Notes under the pieces: generated by a model
Told to the model about the DNA's origin: nothing
The model's database searches: none
What the model saw: only the letters and a program-made list of their open reading frames with translations
Shown here: piece after piece, positions 8,855 to 17,135 of the stretch
Numbering within the stretch: position 1 is the first letter of the stretch
Layout: the number at the start of each line of letters is the position of its first letter
Program-made: the position numbers and the translations under genes
Source: UBA4665 sp036388555
GTDB taxonomy: Bacteria; Patescibacteriota; Saccharimonadia; Saccharimonadales; UBA4665
Length of the DNA: 64,000 nucleotides
Assembly (NCBI GenBank): GCA_036388555.1
Contig: DASVRP010000008.1
Span: 62,001-126,000, forward strand
Reading direction: 5' to 3'

Positions 8855-9487
8855 TTACATGAGATCAGCGAGCTTGTCGGTGTGGACGACGAACTGCCAT
8901 TTGTCGTAGTAGACGTAGCCTTTGTCCTTGAGCTTCTTGAGTTCGGTGGCTACAGTTTCGCGGGTCAGGCCGAGCAGGTTGGCGATGTCTTGCTGGGTCA
9001 GCGGGACGGTGATCTGTGATTTGTCGCCGGCTTCGTTCTCATCGCCGAAGCGCTTGGCGAGGATATTGAGCATGTAGACGATCTTTTCGCTGGCCTTCGG
9101 CTTTTCGGTGGCGGTCAGCTTTTCGGTGAGCTCGCTGAGTTTGCTGGCAAGGTCATGGGCGACATGCAGCAGGACGTCCGGATTCTTGGTGAAGAACTCT
9201 ATCAGTTCCTGTCGGTTGACGACATAGACCTCGAGGGAGGTGAAGGCGCTGTAAAAGAGCTGGGTGCTGTCGACGGCGGAGAACAGCCACTCGTAGGGGA
9301 TGATGTCGGACTTGGCGCCGAGCCAGATGTGCTGCTCGATGCCATCGACATTGATGTCGTAGCCTTTGATAAAGCCGGTCTTGACGTAGAATATGTCGCG
9401 CGGACGCTCATCCTGGACCAGGAGAATCTGGTCCTTGTCGAACTTGCGGAGGGGGTATTTCTGGATAAACTCTTCTAATTTTTGCAT
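8855..9487 (-). CDS. Crp/Fnr-family transcriptional regulator
   Basis: A 210-residue protein with a cyclic-nucleotide-binding-like beta-barrel (about 15-110), a dimerisation helix, and a winged HTH with recognition region DIANLLGLTRETVATELKKL (about 167-186). No Cys cluster of the FNR type is present, and the ligand residues of true cAMP receptors are not obvious. Promoter: TTGCTT-17-TATAAT (9535-9563), with its -35 inside the upstream terminator stem. A CRP-like palindrome before the cell-wall hydrolase operon (21244-21259) is a candidate target. Confidence 0.88.
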   Translation of the reverse strand: MQKLEEFIQKYPLRKFDKDQILLVQDERPRDIFYVKTGFIKGYDINVDGIEQHIWLGAKSDIIPYEWLFSAVDSTQLFYSAFTSLEVYVVNRQELIEFFTKNPDVLLHVAHDLASKLSELTEKLTATEKPKASEKIVYMLNILAKRFGDENEAGDKSQITVPLTQQDIANLLGLTRETVATELKKLKDKGYVYYDKWQFVVHTDKLADLM

Positions 9488-9534
9488 GCGTTTCTCAATC
9501 AGTATCTCAATAACTACTAAGCTTTCGACCTGGA

Positions 9535-9563
9535 ATTATACCCTAGGTTGCTTCCTAAAGCAA
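9535..9563 (-). promoter_or_regulatory. Promoter of the Crp/Fnr-type regulator
   Basis: Minus strand: -35 TTGCTT (9558-9563), 17-bp spacer, consensus -10 TATAAT (9535-9540). The -35 lies within the terminator hairpin arm. Confidence 0.65.
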
Positions 9564-9592
9564 AGCAAGGGCCGGAGCCCTTGCTTTGCTTT
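9557..9592 (-). terminator. Strong hairpin between the 49-residue gene and the Crp-type gene
   Basis: A 16-bp perfect stem (9557-9572 with 9577-9592) and a 4-nt loop. The flanking TTT on the exit side is short. It lies just downstream of the small gene at 9609-9758. Confidence 0.6.
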
Positions 9593-9608
9593 CATGGACG
9601 GGTGATGA

Positions 9609-9758
9609 TCAGGCTTCCTGATGGCGGAGTTTGCGGTAGCTGCGGATGCGAGAGCGCTCGGCGCGTTCAGTGCCCCGAGAGTCGAAATTGTCTTCGAAAT
9701 CATCGAAGTCGATGTCTTGTACTTTTGTTGGTTTGGTGAGCAAGTGGGTTTTTTTCAC
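9609..9758 (-). CDS. Small Arg-rich/acidic 49-residue protein
   Basis: A GTG start at 9758 with an excellent ribosome site (AAGGAG, 6 nt spacing) and a TGA at 9609-9611. The protein is KKTHLL..., then an acidic patch (DIDFDDFEDNFD), then a basic tail (RAERSRIRSYRKLRHQEA). No membrane segment or known motif. The strong ribosome site and the strong terminator immediately downstream argue that it is a real gene. Charge separation suggests binding to RNA or protein; that is a guess. Confidence 0.6.
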   Translation of the reverse strand: MKKTHLLTKPTKVQDIDFDDFEDNFDSRGTERAERSRIRSYRKLRHQEA

Positions 9759-10111
9759 AAATTCTCCTTATGGCTTATTCGTACTTACATCATGACAGCC
9801 ATAAGCGCTTGATACTGTGAAATTTTATACATGGTGCTTGTGATTAAATCCTCATTCACTGACATTGACTCGCGACCGAATAAAGCATGAGCACAATCTG
9901 CGACGAGACAGGTGATAATTGTACTGGTCAATAACTATCAAATGTGCTACAGTACCTGTACTAGAAATAAGCTGCTAGGTAGATTCCGCAAGGGACAGGT
10001 TCTAGAACATATTAACAATTGTAGTTTATCGGATGAGAGCAGCTAACTGTGTGCGTACGTGAGTGTTGCCAGGTTACTCGAAGTAAACAGAAGTAGAAGG
10101 AAGTAATACCA
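9759..10111 (+). promoter_or_regulatory. Intergenic promoter region and long leader of the RRM gene
   Basis: A 353-bp gap between divergent genes. An extended -10 (TGCTACAGT, 9945-9953) predicts transcription of the RRM gene from about 9960, leaving a 5' leader of about 150 nt, as is common for cold-regulated RNA-binding proteins. A purine-rich stretch (AGAAGGAAG) precedes the ATG at 10112. I see no other gene here. Confidence 0.45.
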
Positions 10112-10483
10112 ATGGCAACTAAACTTTTCGTAGGCTCACTGCCTTACAGTATGACTGACGATGACCTCGCAGAACTCTTCAAGGAGTTCGGTGAAGTCGC
10201 TTCATCAAAGGTCATCTTCGACCGCGAGACCAACCGCTCAAAGGGCTTCGGCTTCGTTGAGTTCAACGACGACGCAGCTGCAAAGACTGCTATCGACGCT
10301 CTGAATAACAAAGAAGTCCAGGGTCGCACGATCGTCGTCAACGAAGCCCGCCCACAGGAAGATCGCCCACGCCGCGACTTCGGTGGCCAGGGTGGCGGCG
10401 GTGGTGGTGGCTACCGTGGCGGCCAGGGCGGTGGTGGTGGCTACGGCGGCGGTTCTGGCGGCGGCAGCCGTCAGCGCTTCTAA
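10112..10483 (+). CDS. RRM-type glycine-rich RNA-binding protein
   Basis: A 123-residue protein with one RNA recognition motif: RNP2 LFVGSL (5-10) and RNP1 KGFGFVEF (44-51). A C-terminal Gly/Arg/Tyr-rich tail (about 93-123, GGGYRGGQGGGGGYGG) follows. This is the classic bacterial/plant-like single-RRM layout; such proteins bind single-stranded RNA and act as chaperones, often in cold stress. The key aromatic residues are present. It has a long leader and ends 38 bp before a strong terminator. Confidence 0.95.
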   Translation: MATKLFVGSLPYSMTDDDLAELFKEFGEVASSKVIFDRETNRSKGFGFVEFNDDAAAKTAIDALNNKEVQGRTIVVNEARPQEDRPRRDFGGQGGGGGGGYRGGQGGGGGYGGGSGGGSRQRF

Positions 10484-10520
10484 TCCTTAAGGATTCGAAC
10501 GCCTCCGGCTCCAGCCAAAG

Positions 10521-10549
10521 AAAAATCCTCTCGGAAGAGAGGATTTTTT
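10521..10549 (+). terminator. Rho-independent terminator after the RRM gene
   Basis: A 12-bp stem AAAAATCCTCTC/GAGAGGATTTTT with a GGAA tetraloop, followed by a run of six T (10544-10549). Confidence 0.9.
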
Positions 10550-10564
10550 ATGCCATGTCGGCAG

Positions 10565-10879
10565 CTATTGTCTCCAATCGGCAAGAATGTCATCCGCACG
10601 ATCGTAAATCAGATCGCCTATTTCCGGGTCTGCTTCTGACAAGTCCATGACCGTGCGATTGAGCGCGGCAAAATCAGGGTTTTGTAATATCGAGCTGGCT
10701 ACTTTGGCGCGAAGAGATTTGCCTCCGATTTCGTCTGAAACCTGTAGCATTGCCTGTTTCAGAATCTTTTGCGCAGGGTCTTCATTGTCTAATCCAACAG
10801 TTTGATCTTCGGATCCCACATCCGGCCAAAGCCATGTCACATTATCTTGCGACTTTCTCTTTTTGTCAGGGCTTTTCAT
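10565..10879 (-). CDS. Hypothetical protein
   Basis: A 104-residue soluble, acidic, mostly helical protein. The start is placed at ATG 10879; a GTG two codons upstream (10885) is possible. No clear ribosome site. The family is not recognised. It converges with the RRM gene across the terminator at 10521. Confidence 0.55.
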   Translation of the reverse strand: MKSPDKKRKSQDNVTWLWPDVGSEDQTVGLDNEDPAQKILKQAMLQVSDEIGGKSLRAKVASSILQNPDFAALNRTVMDLSEADPEIGDLIYDRADDILADWRQ

Positions 10880-10998
10880 AGGCACAAATTAGCAAAAATA
10901 TGACAGATAGTCAAATATAGACAATTACGTCTTACCAATATGAAAGGACATCTTTAGCTGCTACAGCAGTACTGCGGCTGACTAGATGCTTAGCCGTA

Positions 10999-11607
10999 TC
11001 ACATTTCCAACGAATCACTACATCTTAAAGCAGCTATTGCGAAGTAAGGGCGTGAAGGGGGTGTTGCTTTGTCTTCCCGTGAAGTTCCAAGCTGGAATGT
11101 GCAGTCAAATCCATTGATCCGTCTCATGAAGGTGTAGTCGGTATTGATAGTGTAGCTTTCGTGACTGCGGAATTGCGAGAGCAGTGTCGCCGCGTTGCTG
11201 TAGATGTGGGGTTCTTGGCCCGATGCAATCTTCCATCCGTGCTTTTCCAGTAACCCCAGCGTCTTACCTGCCCATACTTGTTGAGTAGGCAATCCTGACC
11301 TGTCTGATTGTTATTGAGCCATCGTACTCACCAGGCATATTGCTCTGTGCCTTTCGACACTTGGCGGATACGAGGCGCTGCAATTAGTAACAGGTTGAGT
11401 AGAGTCGTAGATATTCCCGGCCCCAGTCAATAGATCAAGTGGTTTATCGAGCTCAGTGTATAACGTATTGTACGTGCTTCGGAGGTCATCCTCACGGGTC
11501 AGCTTAAACCAACCCGCGGCTATGGAAGGTAGCCATACATACGTGGCGACACTTCCGATGAATAGGCTGAAAACAAAAACGGGTATCAGTATGCGCTTAT
11601 GTGTCAT
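10999..11607 (-). pseudogene. Anchored hypothetical protein interrupted by an in-frame TAA
   Basis: Two collinear reading frames lie in the same phase: 98 residues (11607 to 11311) with an N-terminal membrane segment (about 5-27), then TAA at 11311-11313, then an open continuation through PTQQVWAGKTLGLLEKHGW to 10999. Without the stop it would be one protein of about 202 residues with a TM anchor and Cys residues outside. The layout (anchor, a Cys pair, then a GK..L...GW-like region) recalls the genes at 38783 and 40285. It could be a nonsense mutation, two separate proteins (restart at TTG 11292), or a sequencing error. Confidence 0.5.
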
Positions 11608-11628
11608 CAGCCCAAAGTATACACTAGC

Positions 11629-12876
11629 CTATCGTTCGATGAACGTCAGTGCGCTGCCCGTGCGGCCGGCGCGGCCGGCGCGACCGATGCGGTGGACGTA
11701 GTCGTCGTAGGTCTGTGGCGTGGTGTAGTTGATGACATGCGTGATGTCGGCGATGTCGATACCGCGGGCGGCGACGTCGGTTGCGACGAGGACATTGATG
11801 CGGTTGTCCTTGAATTCCTTAAGGGCGCGTTGGCGCTGTCCCTGTGATTTGCCGCCGTGTATGGCATTCACTTTGAAGCCGCGGGCCAGTAGCTCTTCTG
11901 ACAGGCGTTCGACGCTGCGCTGGGTCTCGTCGAAGACGAGGACTTTGGCGACGTGTTCCTGGTTGAGGATGTCGTGTAGTTTCTCGATCTTTTCGTGGCC
12001 GGAGCCGTATTCGACGACATCCTGGTCGACATTGTCGCTGGTTGCGCCGGTCTTGACGGAGATGACGACAGGGTCGCTCAGGAAGGTGCGGATCAATTCC
12101 TCGATCTTCGGCTCCATGGTTGCGGAGAAGAAGAATGACTGGCGCGGGCTGGCGAGCTTGCTCAGGATGAAGCGGATGTCAGCGATGAAGCCCATGTCCA
12201 GCATGCGGTCGACCTCGTCGAGGGTGATGATGTTGAAGCCGGACAGGTCAAGCGTACCGCGCTCGATGTGGTCCTTGATGCGTCCCGGTGTGCCGATGAC
12301 GATATTCGGGCCGTAGCGGAGGTCGCGCAGCTGTGGACCCATCGGTGAACCGCCGATCAGCATGGCGCTGGCCAGGCCGCTGCCCTTGGCGATGGAACGG
12401 AGTTCGTCCTCAATCTGTTGGGCGAGTTCGCGGGTCGGAGCCATGATGAGCGCCCGGGAATGAGCTTCGGTCAGCAGACGGTGCAGGGTTGGCAGGGCGA
12501 AAGCCGCTGTCTTGCCGGTGCCGGTGTTGGCGATGCCGACGACATCCTTGCCGGCCAGTCCGTACGGGATGGTCTGGTCCTGGATAGGGGACGGATGTAC
12601 GTAGCCCTTGGCCGTGATGTTATTCTTGAGCAGCTGCTCGTACTCAAAATCCTCAAACGTATGGGTTGAGACGTAGGGTGCGACCTCGACTGCCGGCTTG
12701 GCTGCTTTAATGAAGCGGGAAGGGTTGATGTACTGCTTGGCAGGACGGCGGCTGCCGCCTCCACCCGAACGGCCACCACCGGAGCGTCCACCGAACGAAC
12801 GGCCGCCTCCGAATGAGCTGCCGCCACGGCTTGATGATGCAGGACGGCGTCCTGAAGATGTGTTGTTATAAGGCAT
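11629..12876 (-). CDS. DEAD-box family ATP-dependent RNA helicase (DEVD variant)
   Basis: A 415-residue protein. The N-terminus is a Gly/Ser/Arg-rich low-complexity tract (about 8-46), followed by the two RecA-like domains: Q motif around PSPIQDQTIP, Walker A ANTGTGKT (116-123), PTREL (147-151), motif II as DEVD (220-223) instead of DEAD, SAT (251-253), and motif VI HRIGRAGR near the C-terminus. The C-terminal extension seen in many RhlE/CsdA proteins is absent. It unwinds structured RNA, probably in ribosome assembly or RNA decay, alongside the nearby RRM protein. Ribosome site AAAGGA. Confidence 0.92.
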   Translation of the reverse strand: MPYNNTSSGRRPASSSRGGSSFGGGRSFGGRSGGGRSGGGGSRRPAKQYINPSRFIKAAKPAVEVAPYVSTHTFEDFEYEQLLKNNITAKGYVHPSPIQDQTIPYGLAGKDVVGIANTGTGKTAAFALPTLHRLLTEAHSRALIMAPTRELAQQIEDELRSIAKGSGLASAMLIGGSPMGPQLRDLRYGPNIVIGTPGRIKDHIERGTLDLSGFNIITLDEVDRMLDMGFIADIRFILSKLASPRQSFFFSATMEPKIEELIRTFLSDPVVISVKTGATSDNVDQDVVEYGSGHEKIEKLHDILNQEHVAKVLVFDETQRSVERLSEELLARGFKVNAIHGGKSQGQRQRALKEFKDNRINVLVATDVAARGIDIADITHVINYTTPQTYDDYVHRIGRAGRAGRTGSALTFIER

Positions 12877-13067
12877 AAAAATAGAATCCTTTATGTGTAT
12901 TAATGCGTTTAGTATCTCGAATTGCCTGGAAGAAGACGAGTCAGATATCGAGTACTAAAAACTTTCGTACACCCGGATTCATCGAAACAATTACCTCTAT
13001 CATAGCACAATTATTCATTTACTCCAAGCCACAATCTTTGCCTGCCGTGAGCTGGTATAGTACATGT

Positions 13068-14426
13068 ATGCCCACGATAGACCAGGACCGGTCGCCGACC
13101 GATGGTGAATGGTATGCCCTATTGAAGCCATTGATCGATGCGATCGGCGAACCGTTCGAACGTCTGATGCCTCCGAAACGGCTACTTGACGGTGCGTTCG
13201 ATGATTTCGTGAGGTCCGGTTATACCGCCGATCCGTCACTGTTCCCCGTCATTGACGACCGGGAAGGACTGGGTTTGACGAGAGCATCACTCTCTAAACT
13301 CCATAACATGATAGTGGAGCAAGAACCTTCGTCGCAGATACGGGAATTGTACGCTTCAAAGATCCAGGAGTTGCAGCTGCAGATAGACCTCGTCCTTGCC
13401 GCCGGAACACATGATAAAGCGAAGTATCATGAGGCAAATATCAGCATCTACGGCATGCCGGACAAGGATGTGTTCAGTGCGGCCTGCGACTGGGTACGCC
13501 GACAGGCCCAGCAGACGGGCAATGTCGAAGTGCTGACAGTAATCCCGGAAATCAGCCATCCTGTGAAGGCTGCCTTCTTCCCGGATCAGCGGACATTCGA
13601 TGCGGTCCGGGTGTTACATGACAGCGACAGCAGCTATATGAAACAGCTTTTCGGTACCGCGCACCTCGCCGGGGACACATTGTTTACGCCCAAAAACGGA
13701 GATCAATTAGTACGGTCCGCCATAAAGAACATCGGATCGGCGTATGAACTTATAGATTCGGAGAACGGCTTATGGTCAGTCCTGCATAGCCGGAATGCGG
13801 TAGCGAGGCCACCTGGTTATGATCTTAACCCGGAAGCATTTTACGGTATAGTCTGCCACGAAGTTGGAAGTCACCTGCTCGAATCTGTCAGAGGTGCTGC
13901 TAGCGGGCTGCGGTTACTTGAGTCAGGATTGGACCGGTATGAATGCGGCAACGAGGGCCGGGCCTTTCTGCGGGAGCAGATCCAATATCAGTCGATGGAG
14001 GAGTATGTGTCCCGCCCGCCATGGCACCCGATGAAAGCTTCCTGGCACTATCGTGTCGCACTACATATCGTCATTTCACTGGCTACTGGTGTGGGTGGCA
14101 GACAGTATGGCTTCGCCGATGCATTCGCGGTCGTGATGGCCCTGTTCCGCATGTGGAACCATAAGGCGCAACATCCTAAAGAAATCCTGGTCAGTGGGGC
14201 GTGGAACCTGGTCGTCAGGGCGCTCAAAGGGACGGATGGAACAGGAGGGGCGTACCATAAGGACATCGTCTATCTCGAGGGTAATATCCGCTGCTGGCAG
14301 GCGGCCCAGGACTGGCCGGCACTGATCCTGCTTGGTGACCGTGGCAAGTTTGACATAGCCAATAATCGTCATGTTATACTCTTATCAGAACTTGGCATCA
14401 TGCCGAAAACCCCTTCTCGACACTAA
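13068..14426 (+). CDS. DUF1704-type metallopeptidase (tyrosine carboxypeptidase-like, HExxxH)
   Basis: A 452-residue protein. The HExxxH zinc motif is HEVGSH (264-269), and a downstream NEGRAFLREQ segment corresponds to the EGLA-type motif of DUF1704 proteins, the family that includes the animal tubulin tyrosine carboxypeptidases MATCAP. Bacterial members are uncharacterised. The start at 13068 is favoured because an extended -10 (TGGTATAGT, 13053-13061) lies 6 nt upstream, giving a leaderless mRNA; a longer frame from 12903 would cross this promoter. It is followed after 20 bp by the C39-like peptidase, so they probably form an operon. Confidence 0.8.
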   Translation: MPTIDQDRSPTDGEWYALLKPLIDAIGEPFERLMPPKRLLDGAFDDFVRSGYTADPSLFPVIDDREGLGLTRASLSKLHNMIVEQEPSSQIRELYASKIQELQLQIDLVLAAGTHDKAKYHEANISIYGMPDKDVFSAACDWVRRQAQQTGNVEVLTVIPEISHPVKAAFFPDQRTFDAVRVLHDSDSSYMKQLFGTAHLAGDTLFTPKNGDQLVRSAIKNIGSAYELIDSENGLWSVLHSRNAVARPPGYDLNPEAFYGIVCHEVGSHLLESVRGAASGLRLLESGLDRYECGNEGRAFLREQIQYQSMEEYVSRPPWHPMKASWHYRVALHIVISLATGVGGRQYGFADAFAVVMALFRMWNHKAQHPKEILVSGAWNLVVRALKGTDGTGGAYHKDIVYLEGNIRCWQAAQDWPALILLGDRGKFDIANNRHVILLSELGIMPKTPSRH

Positions 14427-14446
14427 ACATACACCCTGGAAACAAG

Positions 14447-15166
14447 ATGGATACAGACCTGCCGTTTATCAGCAATACTCCCGATGACAAACAGTGCCTG
14501 CAGGCATCGTATGCTATGATACGCCAGCATTTTGACCCTGGACTGGATATAGCCTGGGAGGACTGGGCTGAAATCACTGGATACCTGCCAGGTAAGGGTA
14601 CGTGGTCGATGGCAGGGCTGATGTGGTTCAGGGAACACGGGTATGACGTCGTGCACCTCGGCACGTTCGATTACGGCAAATTTGCGATGAGTGGTGCAGA
14701 GTACCTCGTCGAAGCCCTCGGTGAAGAAGTTGCTTCATGGGAGCTGCAGTTCATGGATCTCAAGATTGAGCAGGCCAGGGCGCTCCGTTTCCTGAGTACG
14801 CAGGTCTGGGTACAGAAAATTCCTTCCATAGACGATATCCGCGACTATCTGAACGAAGGATACCTCGTAAAATGCCTTGTAAATCTGAATGCTCTGAACG
14901 ATAAACCAGGATACCTCGGGCACGCGGTCGTGGTCAAAGGCTACACTGAAAACGATATTATCATGCATGACCCCGGTCTGCCGCCCAGTCCGAACCGACA
15001 TGTACCGATAGATACGTTCCTGCGGTCATGGACTGATCCGGAGACACAATCGGAAAAGATGGACGCCATCCGTAAACTGCCTGCAACATCAAAGGAACAG
15101 ACGCTTATCACGGGGCCGACCGTAGATGTTGTTACGGCTGAAGAATCTACATCCTTAGCAATCTAA
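14447..15166 (+). CDS. Peptidase C39-like family protein
   Basis: A 239-residue protein with a papain-like layout: catalytic Cys17 in DDKQCLQASYAMI, His159 in LGHAVVVKGY, and Asp175 in HDPG. The order Cys-His-Asp and spacing fit the C39-like group. There is no signal peptide, so it is probably cytoplasmic. The substrate is unknown. It lies 20 bp downstream of the DUF1704 metallopeptidase and probably shares its leaderless transcript; the two may act on the same peptide or protein. Confidence 0.82.
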   Translation: MDTDLPFISNTPDDKQCLQASYAMIRQHFDPGLDIAWEDWAEITGYLPGKGTWSMAGLMWFREHGYDVVHLGTFDYGKFAMSGAEYLVEALGEEVASWELQFMDLKIEQARALRFLSTQVWVQKIPSIDDIRDYLNEGYLVKCLVNLNALNDKPGYLGHAVVVKGYTENDIIMHDPGLPPSPNRHVPIDTFLRSWTDPETQSEKMDAIRKLPATSKEQTLITGPTVDVVTAEESTSLAI

Positions 15167-15178
15167 CTGACGTAAGGG

Positions 15179-15889
15179 CTATGGGCTGGCCGGCCGGTAT
15201 CTGACTGGGTTTCCCCCGCGCCGTGCCAGCAGTGGTGCCAACACAACGCCGGCCAGGAAGCCGCCGACATGTGCCAGGAAAGCGACGCCGCCGGATGAGC
15301 CTTCGCCACCGTCGAATGAGGCGACGCTGTTGAAGAGCTGCATGATGAACCAGTAGCCGATGAACAGGATGGCCGGCAGGTCGACGCGCAGGAATATGAT
15401 GATGATAAAGAATATGCCCTTCACTGTACCGCGCGGGTGCAACACCAGGTATCCGCCAAGGACGCCGGCGATCGCACCGCTGGCGCCGAGCAGCGGTACC
15501 ATCGAGCTGCGGTTGAATGCGATGAACAGCAGGGTGGCCGCTAAGCCACACAGGACGTAGAACAGCAGATATCTGAAATGGCCGAGCCGGTCTTCGACAT
15601 TATCACCGAACGGTAGCAGGTACAGCATATTGCCGAGGAAATGCAGCAGTCCGGCGTGCAGGAACATTGAAGTCAGCAAGCCTATCTGCAAGAATGGCCC
15701 GTTGACGATGTTAGCCGGGGTGGCGGCGTACCGTCCCAGGAATTCCGTCAGGCCAGGTTCACCCATGGTGCCCAGCAGATACGCCTCGTACCCGAACAGG
15801 ACGAGGTTTAACAGCACCAGCGCGACGGTGACAAAAGGGAAGCTGCGGCGCGGTTCATTTTCGCGCGTACCGTACGGTATGAAAAACAT
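15179..15889 (-). CDS. Rhomboid-family intramembrane serine protease
   Basis: A 236-residue polytopic membrane protein. The catalytic Ser lies in the GASG motif (LLGASGAIAGVLGGYL) and the catalytic His in FLAHVGGFLAG of the last helix. A conserved HFLGNMLYL-type loop precedes them. The start is set at the ATG at 15889 (MFFIPYGTRE..., typical rhomboid beginning) with GGAAA just upstream; an upstream ATG at 15937 would add 16 basic residues and overlaps the divergent promoter. It cleaves transmembrane proteins within the membrane. Convergent with the C39-like gene. Confidence 0.9.
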   Translation of the reverse strand: MFFIPYGTRENEPRRSFPFVTVALVLLNLVLFGYEAYLLGTMGEPGLTEFLGRYAATPANIVNGPFLQIGLLTSMFLHAGLLHFLGNMLYLLPFGDNVEDRLGHFRYLLFYVLCGLAATLLFIAFNRSSMVPLLGASGAIAGVLGGYLVLHPRGTVKGIFFIIIIFLRVDLPAILFIGYWFIMQLFNSVASFDGGEGSSGGVAFLAHVGGFLAGVVLAPLLARRGGNPVRYRPASP

Positions 15890-15972
15890 AGTTTCCAGTG
15901 TAATCCGCAGGTCCAATCGTTGCCATAAATTTTTCACATACGCTCGGGCGGCAATATGGCATAATATGCGTA

Positions 15973-17022
15973 ATGAAATATCTCAAAAGTCTGATCGTCG
16001 TGCTGGCCGGCCTGTTCCTGGTTGGTGTGCGCCGTTCGGTCGTCAGGCTGAAGAGCGGGGCCTCGCCTGGTCAGGACGTATCATTGGAGCATGGCAAATC
16101 AGGCACAGGAGGTCAGGGTCGCAGCCTACAGACTTCAGACGACCCGGAAGAGGACGCTGACAGCCCAGCAGACCTTTCATCGAAAGGCTGGAAGGTGGCG
16201 CTCAAACGGACCAAGAACGCCCTCAAGGACAAACAGCTGTCGACTCAGGCCGCCGGCATGGCCTACTACGCGACCCTGACCTTCTTTCCGGCGCTGCTCG
16301 GTGCCGCCACCATCTTCGCGACGTTCGCCGGCCCCGAAACGCTGCTCTCAGTAATCGATGGCCTGAAGAATATTGTACCTCCGACCATCTACGATGTTAT
16401 CGACCAGCAGCTGCGCCCGCTGGCAAACGCCAAGCAGGGCTCGCTCGGCATCGCCGCCCTTGTCAGTGTCGCAGCTCTGCTCTGGACGACCTCCGGGGGT
16501 ATACAGCACCTCGTTAAGGCAACCAACGTGGCGTATGAGGTCAAGGAGACACGCGGCCTCGTCAAAAGACGGCTGACCAGTATCGCCCTGAGCGGAGTCC
16601 TGCTGGCGCTCGGGGCTGCCATCGTCGTCACGCTGATATTACAGGGAAGTGCCCTTGAGAGTCTGGGGGCGCCCGGCTTCATCGCGGATATCTTCCCCGT
16701 AGTGCGCTGGCCGCTGCTGATCATATTGCTGTCGATCGTCCTGTCAGTCATCTACCGCTACGCCCCGAACCGTGATGCACCCGGCTGGTCCTGGGTCAGC
16801 TGGGGTGCGACCGCCGCGACGGTCATCTGGCTGGCCGGTACCATACTGTTCTTCTATTACACCCAGAACTTCGGTAATTTCAATAAATCATACGGCGTGT
16901 TCGCCGGCATCATCGTCATGATGATATGGTTCAATCTGACCTCGCTGATCGTGCTTATCGGCGCCCAGGTAAATAAGAAATTGGAAGAAGTCACCGACGC
17001 CGAGACTGTGTCCAACGAATAG
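15973..17022 (+). CDS. YihY/BrkB-family inner-membrane protein
   Basis: A 349-residue protein: a short anchor (about 5-20), a hydrophilic Ser/Asp-rich segment (about 30-75), then the BrkB core from about 95 with five or six membrane helices and the family signature AGMAYYATLTFFPALLG (about 95-111). BrkB proteins are membrane proteins of uncertain function, formerly mislabelled ribonuclease BN. An extended -10 (TGGCATAAT, 15957-15965) ends 7 nt before the ATG, so the mRNA is probably leaderless. The anchor plus linker before the core is unusual. Confidence 0.85.
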   Translation: MKYLKSLIVVLAGLFLVGVRRSVVRLKSGASPGQDVSLEHGKSGTGGQGRSLQTSDDPEEDADSPADLSSKGWKVALKRTKNALKDKQLSTQAAGMAYYATLTFFPALLGAATIFATFAGPETLLSVIDGLKNIVPPTIYDVIDQQLRPLANAKQGSLGIAALVSVAALLWTTSGGIQHLVKATNVAYEVKETRGLVKRRLTSIALSGVLLALGAAIVVTLILQGSALESLGAPGFIADIFPVVRWPLLIILLSIVLSVIYRYAPNRDAPGWSWVSWGATAATVIWLAGTILFFYYTQNFGNFNKSYGVFAGIIVMMIWFNLTSLIVLIGAQVNKKLEEVTDAETVSNE

Positions 17023-17031
17023 AATACAGAC

Positions 17032-17060
17032 TTGATTTTATTACGCTAATGTGTTAAAAT
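17032..17060 (+). promoter_or_regulatory. Sigma70 promoter of the gene at 17136
   Basis: -35 TTGATT (17032-17037), 17-bp spacer ending in GTGT, -10 TAAAAT (17055-17060). The predicted leader is about 70 nt. Confidence 0.65.
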
Positions 17061-17135
17061 CAAACGATATCATAATTTGCAAGCCGGTCCTAGACCTTTC
17101 ATCCCACATGAACCCAAATAGTTATAACACAATCG

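Noticed and set aside
10484..10520. GGATTCGAACGCC-like T-arm near a tRNA-like 3' end
   Set aside because: No matching acceptor or anticodon stem; it is the 3' untranslated region of the RRM gene.
12903..13067. An upstream extension of the DUF1704 protein
   Set aside because: The extra 55 residues lie across the promoter and lack family similarity; ATG 13068 with a -10 six bases upstream fits better.
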